DNA of 57,668 nt from Thermoanaerobaculia bacterium (GTDB lineage: Bacteria > Acidobacteriota > Thermoanaerobaculia > Gp7-AA8): the NCBI GenBank assembly GCA_017883235.1, contig JADGNY010000025.1, forward strand, positions 1 to 57,668, in the 5' to 3' direction. Each line of letters opens with the position of its first letter. Within the stretch, counting starts at the first letter, position 1. Shown here piece by piece: positions 50,794 through 57,668 of this stretch. A model generated the notes under the pieces. It saw nothing but the letters and a program-made list of their open reading frames with translations. It was not told the origin of the DNA and made no database searches. The translations under genes and the position numbers were made by a program.

Positions 50794-52587
50794 ATGACCA
50801 CGCTCCCATCCGAGATCCAGGCGAATTACGAAGTACTCCAGACGATGGGCGGCGGGATGGGCACCGTTTACAAGGTCCGCCACCGCCACTTCGGCGAAAC
50901 ACGAATCATCAAGGTGATGCAGGCATCGCTCGCGGAGAATCAGGAGCTGAAGGACCGCTTTTTCGCCGAAGCGAAACGGGGAAAACAGCTCGAGCATCCC
51001 AACATCGCCAGGGTCCTCGATTTCCAGATCGGCAGCAACGGCAACCCGTATCTGGTCATGGAGTACGTCGACGGCGTCAACCTCCGCGACGAGTTCACGC
51101 GCCGGGGAGGACCACTGGATCCGCCTACCGTGGTCAATATCGGGATTCAGACCCTTTCCGCTCTCGGCTACCTGCACAGCCGGAATCTGATCCATCGCGA
51201 CATTTCGCCGGACAATCTGATGATCGCCCGCGCCCCCGACGGCTCTCCGTTGATCAAGCTGATCGACCTCGGAATTGCCAAGTCGCTCGAAGACAACTCC
51301 ATCCTCACCCAGACCGGTAATTTCATGGGGAAGATCAGCTACGCCTCACCCGAACAGTTCGGCGGCACCGTGGACGCGCGAAGCGACTTCTATTCGCTCG
51401 GCGTCGTCCTGTACGAGTTGCTGACGGCGGCGAAGCCGATCACCGGCGCCAATACGGCGGCCTGCATCCTGGCGCATTGCCAGAAGCCGCCCCGCCCGTT
51501 TTCGGAGACGGATCCGGAGGGTCACGTGCCGGAAGCGCTGCGCGGCGTGGTGCTGAAGGCGCTCGAAAAGAGGCCCGAAGACCGATATCAGACCGCGGCC
51601 GAATTCGCCGAAGCACTGCGAATGGCCATGCCGGGCACCGAGGCCATGCCCATCACGATCACGCCACCGGTGAATCCGGCCACCGTGACCCTCGTCAGCG
51701 CGCCGGCCGCGCCCGTACCGAGCACGCTGGCCGGCCAGATGCGGCCGCGGGCAGCAGACACCGAGATCGTCAAGGCGCAGCCGTATCGCAAATCGCAGAC
51801 GATCTGGTTGCTGGTCGCCGCGGCCATCGTGCTCGTGGGAGTCGTCTTCGCCGCGGCAGCGCTGTTCGATAAAGTACGCGGCCGGCTGGACGAGCCGGTG
51901 AAGGCATCGCCGTCAACGCGAACGACGCCCGCGGGCGGACAGGCCGCCGGCGCATCGATCGGCATCGAGGCGCCGAAGCCGTTTCCCGCTCCTCCTCCAC
52001 CGGAGGACCAGCCCGTTTCGAGCACTGCCGTGGTCCTCGAAAAACCGGTGACATCCATCCCTCGGGTGAAGCCGGTGAGAACCCCGACGCAAGCCCTCCC
52101 CGATCATCCAGCGCCGAGGATTACGCAGCCGGCTCCGGTCGAATCCGCCGACCCCTCGGCACCGAGTGAGAGCACGAAGCGTTTCCGCGCCGACCTCGCC
52201 GACGGCGACCGCCGGCGAAAGGAGGCGCTCGCCTTCAGCAACGCCCACCAGTGGTCGAGCGCCGTGACCGCCTGGCGGCAGTTCATCCGCGATTACTACG
52301 GGGTCAGTGCCGCGGTCGACCACGCCGCCTATTACAACCTCGGCGTGGCCTACGAGGCGCAGGAGCAGTGGCACGAGGCCGCCGACGCCTTCGAGCACGC
52401 CGCGCTCGCCGACAGGAATCTTCACGATACGACCAACCTCCTCCGCCTCGGCCGCTCCTACAGCAAGATAGGCCGTTGGTCCGACGCGGTGACGACCTAC
52501 AGACGGGTCCTCCGGATCGACCCCGCCAATGAAGTGGCCAGACGCAGCCTGACCTGGGCCGAGAAACAGGGAACAGCCTCGCGATGA
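50794..52587 (+). CDS. Membrane Ser/Thr protein kinase with extracytoplasmic TPR region
   Basis: This 597-residue protein has a kinase domain at about residues 10-275: the glycine loop M-G-G-G-M-G-T-V-Y, the catalytic loop H-R-D-I-S-P-D-N-L, the metal-binding D-L-G in place of D-F-G, and S-P-E-Q-F. A membrane helix lies near residues 333-355. A Pro-rich stretch and a TPR-like C-terminus (Y-Y-N-L-G-V-A-Y-E-A-Q and later L-G-R-S-Y-S-K-I-G) follow. It is of the PknB/Hanks type. The next gene repeats the TPR part, suggesting paralogous modules. Confidence 0.93.
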   Translation: MTTLPSEIQANYEVLQTMGGGMGTVYKVRHRHFGETRIIKVMQASLAENQELKDRFFAEAKRGKQLEHPNIARVLDFQIGSNGNPYLVMEYVDGVNLRDEFTRRGGPLDPPTVVNIGIQTLSALGYLHSRNLIHRDISPDNLMIARAPDGSPLIKLIDLGIAKSLEDNSILTQTGNFMGKISYASPEQFGGTVDARSDFYSLGVVLYELLTAAKPITGANTAACILAHCQKPPRPFSETDPEGHVPEALRGVVLKALEKRPEDRYQTAAEFAEALRMAMPGTEAMPITITPPVNPATVTLVSAPAAPVPSTLAGQMRPRAADTEIVKAQPYRKSQTIWLLVAAAIVLVGVVFAAAALFDKVRGRLDEPVKASPSTRTTPAGGQAAGASIGIEAPKPFPAPPPPEDQPVSSTAVVLEKPVTSIPRVKPVRTPTQALPDHPAPRITQPAPVESADPSAPSESTKRFRADLADGDRRRKEALAFSNAHQWSSAVTAWRQFIRDYYGVSAAVDHAAYYNLGVAYEAQEQWHEAADAFEHAALADRNLHDTTNLLRLGRSYSKIGRWSDAVTTYRRVLRIDPANEVARRSLTWAEKQGTASR

Positions 52588-52614
52588 ATCTTCCGGCTCG
52601 GGTGAGTGGGTGCC

Positions 52615-53457
52615 ATGTCACTCAATGAGAAGCTGCAGATAGCCGTACTGGTGGTGGCGATCGTCGGCGCCATCGCCGCGCTTCTCCAACCAAGCATCAG
52701 ACGCATAAACCGCGTTCTGGCCACCTTGGTTCTGGTTGGGGTGGTGGTCTGGCTCGTGATCACCATCGCCGGCTCCAACGGAGTGTCGCGCACAGTGACG
52801 GAAGGCACTGGCACGCCAGACTCCTTCCCCACGCCTACAACGGTCAGGACGATCACCTATCCCGCTCCTCCCGAACCCGTTCCCGGCACCAGCGCCACCA
52901 CCGGCACGACATCGACAATGACGGCGATTACTACACCCCAACCCGCTCCGCAGCCAGCGATCACTGCAACGATCCCCCATCCGCAGCCGGTAGTGGAACC
53001 GGCACCTTTCACACCGCAGCCCGTCATACCCCAGCCGCAGCCTGTCGCACCGCAACAGCAGCCTGTTCCCGATCCTCGTGTGGCCCTCGAGCAGGAGTGG
53101 AATCGCGCCATCGCTCTCAGCGACAGCCAGCAGTGGCGGGAAGCAGCCAGCGCCTGGGAACGTCTCCTCCGCGATCACTCCGGCCGCAATCGCGCCTTCG
53201 ACTCCGGCGTCTGGCACCGCCTAGGCATCGCCTACGAGGCCCTGAGCGAGTGGAGCAAAGCCGCCACGGCGTTCCAACAAGCCAACCTCAACGACGACCG
53301 CAACAACGCCACCTCAGACCTCCGTCACATGGGCCACTGCTACATCAGTCTCGGCAGGCGAAGCGAGGCCATGGACATCTATAGAAGGTTGCTCGCAATT
53401 GACCCTGGGGATAAGGCATCGAGGGACCTGCTGAGCGTGCTGAGCAGGCAGAGGTGA
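52615..53457 (+). CDS. Membrane-anchored TPR protein
   Basis: This 280-residue protein has two hydrophobic segments near the N-terminus (about residues 9-22 and 32-50), a long Pro/Gln/Thr-rich linker and a C-terminal TPR region (W-R-E-A-A-S-A-W-E-R-L-L, L-G-I-A-Y-E-A-L-S-E-W-S-K-A-A). The TPR half is clearly related to the C-terminus of the kinase encoded just upstream, so one arose from the other. It has no catalytic motif. Confidence 0.85.
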   Translation: MSLNEKLQIAVLVVAIVGAIAALLQPSIRRINRVLATLVLVGVVVWLVITIAGSNGVSRTVTEGTGTPDSFPTPTTVRTITYPAPPEPVPGTSATTGTTSTMTAITTPQPAPQPAITATIPHPQPVVEPAPFTPQPVIPQPQPVAPQQQPVPDPRVALEQEWNRAIALSDSQQWREAASAWERLLRDHSGRNRAFDSGVWHRLGIAYEALSEWSKAATAFQQANLNDDRNNATSDLRHMGHCYISLGRRSEAMDIYRRLLAIDPGDKASRDLLSVLSRQR

Positions 53458-53470
53458 GCAAAGCTCTAAT

Positions 53471-53863
53471 CTGATCAACGACGCTCCCGCCGTCGAATAG
53501 CTCCTCCGTTTCGGCAGCCCTCTCGAAACCGCGACCGAGCGCTACGCCCGCGAGCCGATCACCTTCGCCGGCACCCCCCTCCCCGCCGGCGCCCTCGTCT
53601 ACGCCGTCCTCGCCTCCGCCAACCGCGACGAGACGGTCTTCGACGATCCCGACCACCTCAACCTCCTCCGCGACCCCAACCGCCACCTCTCCTTCGGCCT
53701 CGGCATCCACTACTGCCTCGGCGCGCCGCTGGCCCGGATGGAAGGCCAGATCGCGATCCGTGCGCTGCTGCGCGCGTTTCCACATCTGCGGTTGATGAAC
53801 GAACCGCTGCGTTGGCGACGGGGGTTGGTGCTGCGAGGGTTGGAGGGGTTGGGGGTGGAGTGA
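53471..53863 (+). pseudogene. Cytochrome P450 C-terminal fragment
   Basis: The frame reads L-I-N-D-A-P-A-V-E, TAG (53498-53500, where P450s have E), then L-L-R-F-G-S-P and A-N-R-D-E. The heme-binding loop follows, F-G-L-G-I-H-Y-C-L-G-A-P-L-A-R, to TGA 53863. It lacks a start codon, the first 60-65 percent of the protein, and has the internal stop. The N-terminal piece lies 3.9 kb upstream. Confidence 0.85.
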
Positions 53864-54010
53864 CCGCTTCAGCGCTAGCCCGACGGAACGCTGCCGGCTC
53901 GGCGGCTGGCCAAGGTGTTGTATCCGTTTTCGATTGTAATGAAGGAAGTATTTGCTGGATTCTGGTAAAAACGACCTGACGTCCCTCTATATTAGCTGGA
54001 GGGATGCGTC

Positions 54011-56518
54011 ATGTCGAACAGTCCTGTCCGAGCACTGGTCCCGCTTCTTTTTCTTTTCACCTGTGCTGCAGCGGCCCCGCCGAAAGAGCTGACAATTACC
54101 ATCACTCTCGATAATACTGGCGTTGCTGATCCACGGTATCTCAACCGTGCCAACCCGCCACACATCGACGAACAAGGCGTTGTGCAGTTCTCCAACCGAA
54201 CGGTCGACCAGACGATGGAGGTGAGATTCCCCGTTGTCTTCCCCCTCGAAGCTGGCGGCAACGATGCAATCTCACTACGAGCGCAGATTCTGGAATTGGA
54301 GAAGCGGGTTGACCAGCTTGCGGAGCGAGGAAAGTTGCCCACGGAGATCGACGAGATCCGTAAAGAGCTGGCGAAGGTACACGGTCGCCTCGACGCGCTC
54401 GGACCTGCGACGACACCGGAAGAGGCTGACGTGCGCCGCCAGTACGAGAACCAACTGACGAATTGTCATACGAAGAGCGAGGGGACAGATTGCACGGCCA
54501 CCTTTCGTGTCGACCGCAACGCTCGTGTTGTGATTCCGAACTCTCTCCTGAAGCTAACACCAAAAGACGAGATTGAACTGACCGTGCGCTTCTTTTCCAG
54601 TACGGACGTGCCGGCGAACCCGACGGCGTACGTCCGTAAGAGCCATAAGCAGATTCTGTCGATCCAGCCCGGCCCGCAATTCAGAGATCCAGAGGCAATC
54701 CTCCCATCGGGACGCACCTTCCCGAGGCACGATGTGCTGCAATTCGAGAACACCTCGAAGGAGAACGTGACACTCGCGATCCCGATCCACTTCAAACCAA
54801 CGATCAGATCGCAGGTCCGGGCGGTGAGAAGCTTGACTGGAGCCCCCAGGAGAGCATCCGTGAGGGAGTTGCAGAACAGGCTCGCGGAAATGCTTGGTTG
54901 CCCTGCCGTCGACGGATGCCCGTTCTATTACCACCTAACCGTTCCAAGTGGAATGACGACGACACTGTCCGACGACGTCATTGAACTCGCATTCCCGCCA
55001 GGAAAGATGCCGTCGTCTGGCATGCGTGAGGTTGTCGCGACAATCGTTTCCGGTAAGTCAGGCGTGCCGTCCCAAGATGTGAAGAAAGGCCAAAGGGTTA
55101 AGCTCGTTGCCACCAGGGAGGAGGCTGAGGACAAGCGGGAAATCAGGACTTTGGCGTCACTCGGTGGATCGATCGCTCCCGCCCTCGATCGCGTCGATGC
55201 GTCGAAAGCAGACTCTGATTCGATCATCTCGATCGAGCCCGATCACCGTCTCATGGGCGATACCCGCGCCACCGCGAGCGGATCGGGTACGTTGCAGATC
55301 GTATGGGGTGTCGGGAACGTCGCCGATGGGAGCGTAAGCCTCGGGTACAAGAAAGGCGAGTTCGGCGTGAGCTCAACCTCAAACGTCTCCGCGGCTCAAT
55401 ACCAGGTGAACTACCACACGTTTGGCGGCGCTCGCCTGCAGTTTGGGAAGTTCAGCTTCGCCGAGCCTTCAAGCAAGATCGCCGTGTCAGAGGAGGGAGA
55501 GGGTATACGCATCTCCACCCCTTTGACCGTCTTTGATTCCGAGAAGGAGCCGAGGGCGCTCGTTTTGAATATGTCTCATATTTTCAAACGGCAGTCGCTG
55601 TTACCGCTGCGTAGTCAGATCGATGATCACGACAGCTATGTGACCATCGCAGAGTTGAGCAACGTTCCCATCGACCCGCTGCTCGATTGGCTCGAAGCGG
55701 AGAACGGTATCCGCGTGCGCGGCCTCAACCTCATTGGTCTTGTTGGCCGTGACGAGAAGAAAGAACACCCGCATCGCTATACGACTATGGGCGGCGAAGT
55801 GAGCGCAGGCCGGGAGAGCATCTGGCAACCTGGGCCATCGAAGCAAGTGAATCTCACCGGCACGCTGTCGTATTACGCAAGCCGCAACGATACGATCGCA
55901 CACTTCCCGCCGGTTGACACGAGTCCGCCACATGGGCGCGGGAGCGTCGGGATGACTACGTGGACGCTATCTCAGACTACGCGCGAGAACACTGATCCCG
56001 ACCCGAACGGCGATTGGCTGGCGACCATTCTTTATGGAAGGGGCTCGGCAGATGATCTGAAGACGACGTCCGTTGACGAAGGCTATGTCGGAGAGACGGC
56101 CGCGTTCGCGCCTGACCTCATCTTCCTCAATTCGCTCCAGCCCGCGATGACCGTTGGCAAAGTGCCAGGCATCGCTCCCTCGCTCTCCAACAAACAATAC
56201 CTGGGCTTGCGCTACACAACCAGCAACCCGAGCGCTTCTCTGCTGCGCTCAGCTCTCGTGCACCTATTCAGAATGGATCCTGAAAACGACATCGCATCCA
56301 CATCTACCAGTCTCTCCGTACATAGTTATCGTTTCCGGCGCAAAGTCTTCGACAGCAACGACGCAGGGAAGGAGGTCGACATTGAATTTCTCGTGAAGGC
56401 GCCGCGCGGTGTGACGGTTGCTGTTTCGCTTGGCTATTTCAACCGCGGCGACGCTTTACGCCCAATCGTCACCCGGAAACCATGGACGGCAGGCTTCGCC
56501 ATTTCTTTTGAGCCGTGA
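54011..56518 (+). CDS. Large secreted orphan protein
   Basis: This 835-residue protein has a signal peptide (to about residue 22, A-A-A-A-P), an early beta-rich domain, a coiled-coil stretch (about residues 89-130, with A-Q-I-L-E-L-E-K-R-V-D-Q-L) and a long beta-rich C-terminal half with G-Y/F-x-x-G strands that could form a barrel. Cys pairs at C-H-T-K and D-C-T, and G-C-P-A and G-C-P-F, suggest disulfides. GGAGG precedes the ATG. I do not recognise the family. Its bases seem less GC-rich than its neighbours', hinting at acquisition. Confidence 0.75.
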   Translation: MSNSPVRALVPLLFLFTCAAAAPPKELTITITLDNTGVADPRYLNRANPPHIDEQGVVQFSNRTVDQTMEVRFPVVFPLEAGGNDAISLRAQILELEKRVDQLAERGKLPTEIDEIRKELAKVHGRLDALGPATTPEEADVRRQYENQLTNCHTKSEGTDCTATFRVDRNARVVIPNSLLKLTPKDEIELTVRFFSSTDVPANPTAYVRKSHKQILSIQPGPQFRDPEAILPSGRTFPRHDVLQFENTSKENVTLAIPIHFKPTIRSQVRAVRSLTGAPRRASVRELQNRLAEMLGCPAVDGCPFYYHLTVPSGMTTTLSDDVIELAFPPGKMPSSGMREVVATIVSGKSGVPSQDVKKGQRVKLVATREEAEDKREIRTLASLGGSIAPALDRVDASKADSDSIISIEPDHRLMGDTRATASGSGTLQIVWGVGNVADGSVSLGYKKGEFGVSSTSNVSAAQYQVNYHTFGGARLQFGKFSFAEPSSKIAVSEEGEGIRISTPLTVFDSEKEPRALVLNMSHIFKRQSLLPLRSQIDDHDSYVTIAELSNVPIDPLLDWLEAENGIRVRGLNLIGLVGRDEKKEHPHRYTTMGGEVSAGRESIWQPGPSKQVNLTGTLSYYASRNDTIAHFPPVDTSPPHGRGSVGMTTWTLSQTTRENTDPDPNGDWLATILYGRGSADDLKTTSVDEGYVGETAAFAPDLIFLNSLQPAMTVGKVPGIAPSLSNKQYLGLRYTTSNPSASLLRSALVHLFRMDPENDIASTSTSLSVHSYRFRRKVFDSNDAGKEVDIEFLVKAPRGVTVAVSLGYFNRGDALRPIVTRKPWTAGFAISFEP

Positions 56519-56717
56519 TCGGAAATGAAGGCGAGGAACTCGTGGAGGGGGACGCGCCTTCCGGTCGACGAGCCAGAAGCTGGGTCGCGCGAGGTGACAA
56601 ACGCCCCGAGTGAAACTTATTGGGGCCCACACCTTCGTTTTTCGGCCGCTCGTAACCCATAGACAAACCAAGCACTTGCGACGCGAGAATCTGAGAACCG
56701 CAACGGTCGCTGCGTTA

Positions 56718-56972
56718 TTAGCATTCACGACACTCGACGAAACGAAGCTCTGGCCCTACGCACATCCCGATAGCGCCGATCAGCCATCCTTTGAGCTCGC
56801 GCACCTGCTCGCGGCGCTGGAGGTAGGCGGTAAAGATGTCGTGGACCAGGGCCTCGGCGTCGTCGGGGGGGACGTTGTAACGGCGGATGGCGATCGCGCG
56901 AAGGAGCACGCCGTACTCGATGTAGAGCGCCTCGAATTCGCCGGCGTTCGTCGGAGGGGATGGATCGGTCAC
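56718..56972 (-). pseudogene. Truncated ECF sigma factor (region 2 only)
   Basis: The sequence E-F-E-A-L-Y-I-E-Y-G-V-L-L-R then R-R-Y-N-V-P-P-D-D-A-E-A-L-V-H-D-I-F matches region 2 of the ECF sigma factor at 36098. After K-G-W-L-I-G-A-I the similarity is lost and the frame stops; region 4 is absent. GTG at 56972 is a possible start. In 56519-56717 I see no continuation. It is probably a broken gene; a functional short form is less likely. Confidence 0.6.
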
Positions 56973-57130
56973 GCTTCTCACCGTACTCCGGAGGCCACCG
57001 GAAGTCCCTCGGCGAGAGGATACCGGAACAGGCTCCGGCCGCGGCCAGGAACGTTCCCACGGAAACCCAACAGCCCGAGGGGTGGCCGGCTGCAGGACGA
57101 AGAGGTCGGTGGCCTGGACGAGCATGCCGG

Positions 57131-57334
57131 TCATCGAGCGAATGGCGGCCACGATGATGTAAATCTTTCTGCTGTTGCAGTTACGTGGCCCTTGCGCAGG
57201 CTCAGAAAGTGCTGCCTGCTGATCGATTCCACGCCCTCCTGGGCGGCGATCCGATTGGCCTCACCGACGATCTCGAGCACCTTCAGCCCCAGTTCCTCGA
57301 TAAACCTCTGCAGCCGGGTCTGCCGTCGTTCCAT
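57131..57334 (-). CDS. Small hypothetical protein
   Basis: This 67-residue protein is mostly helical (R-L-Q-R-F-I-E-E-L-G-L-K-V-L-E-I-V-G-E-A-N) with no Cys or membrane segment. A GGGAGA sequence lies about 10 bases before ATG 57334, and a structured leader precedes it. No family is recognised and it could be a chance frame. Confidence 0.4.
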   Translation of the reverse strand: MERRQTRLQRFIEELGLKVLEIVGEANRIAAQEGVESISRQHFLSLRKGHVTATAERFTSSWPPFAR

Positions 57335-57352
57335 GCGCAGAGTTCTCCCTTC

Positions 57353-57395
57353 AAAGAGGAGTGTCGCGACAGAGGTACATCCGTACCCCCTCTTT
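57353..57395. promoter_or_regulatory. Structured leader with nested palindromes
   Basis: AAAGAGG (57353-57359) pairs with CCTCTTT (57389-57395). Inside lie TGTCGCGACA (57362-57371) and GGTAC-ATCC-GTACC (57374-57387). Its outer arms and GTAC core resemble the hairpin at 275-310. It is 5' of the small minus-strand gene. Confidence 0.5.
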
Positions 57396-57495
57396 ACTTA
57401 GACCGTATAGGGTGCTGACGGTTACAGGCTGCACGGAACGGAAAACCAGGTGGCCGTTGCTGCGGAAGGCGGTCCGGCGACGAGCTCACGGACAT

Positions 57496-57668
57496 CCGGA
57501 GGCAGTTAACACGCTCCCGGAGTCAGTTAAACTGCCTCTCGGAGGCAGTTAATACGCTCCCGGAGGCAATTAACACGCTCCCGGAGGCAGTTGAACCGCC
57601 TCTCGGAGGCAGTTAATACGCTCCTGGAGGCAGTTAATACGCCCTTGGAGGCAGTTAACACGCTCCTG
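57496..57668. repeat. 21-bp tandem repeat array D (inverse of array B), cut by the window end
   Basis: About eight units contain GGAGGCAGTTAACACGCTC or close variants (GTTAATACG, GTTAAACTG). This is the reverse complement of the unit in array B at 16631-17038. The array runs off the window end. Confidence 0.9.

Overview
The window looks like chromosomal DNA from a GC-rich, Gram-negative, respiring bacterium. The mix of DUF5666 repeats, an M13 peptidase, ECF sigma factors, a TPR-tailed Ser/Thr kinase and many multiheme cytochromes suggests Acidobacteriota. That is an inference from gene style; I saw no rRNA or tRNA gene to confirm it.

From 0 to 18.8 kb the theme is electron transport. A secreted DUF5666 repeat protein is followed, on the minus strand, by a complete MtrC/MtrA/MtrB-like porin-cytochrome conduit (decaheme, decaheme, outer-membrane barrel) with a macro-domain gene overlapping its 3' end. 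Divergent from it are cytochrome c maturation genes (ccmC, a ccmD-like gene, a CcmI C-domain-like gene) and a seven-heme NapC/NirT-type cytochrome. Next come a Rieske/cytochrome b/undecaheme bc-type complex, a polytopic membrane protein, a small cytochrome c, a rhodanese with an in-frame UGA that reads like selenocysteine, and a BON protein.

From 18.9 to 26.8 kb an eight-gene, mostly overlapping operon encodes a membrane cytochrome b, a NasA-like molybdopterin enzyme, a four-cluster ferredoxin, a Rieske protein, a small membrane protein, a TehA/SLAC1-type channel, a hemerythrin and a Crp/Fnr regulator. An RIC (ScdA/YtfE) iron-sulfur repair gene follows. TGAY-N4-RTCA palindromes lie upstream of both transcription units and upstream of the conduit/ccm divergon and the DUF5666 gene, suggesting one Crp/Fnr-controlled response to low oxygen or nitrogen oxides.

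From 26.8 to 33.5 kb a minus-strand cluster holds a multicopper oxidase, a SCO protein, an orphan secreted protein, a Tat-exported solute-binding protein and a redoxin, preceded by a small AraC-type regulator. From 33.9 to 48.7 kb are an M13 metallopeptidase, an ECF sigma factor, a TIGR04255 three-gene cassette, a HzsA-like secreted protein, RtcB, an Acg/PGM1-ligase/small-protein operon, a diheme cytochrome and DoxX. From 48.7 kb to the end are a cupredoxin lipoprotein, a cytochrome P450 gene broken into two pieces around a kinase/TPR module, a large orphan secreted protein and a truncated sigma factor.

Intergenic DNA is unusually repeat-rich. There are four tandem arrays with a unit near 21 bp (window start, 16.6-17.0 kb, 36.7-37.1 kb, window end), a dispersed palindrome beginning CCCCCTCATCCGCC (six copies), and palindromes with a GGCGTCTCGCC core. 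The most unusual items are the candidate selenocysteine rhodanese with a SECIS-like hairpin, the MtrCAB-like conduit, the NasA-like/Rieske operon with its operator set, and the 21-bp array family.
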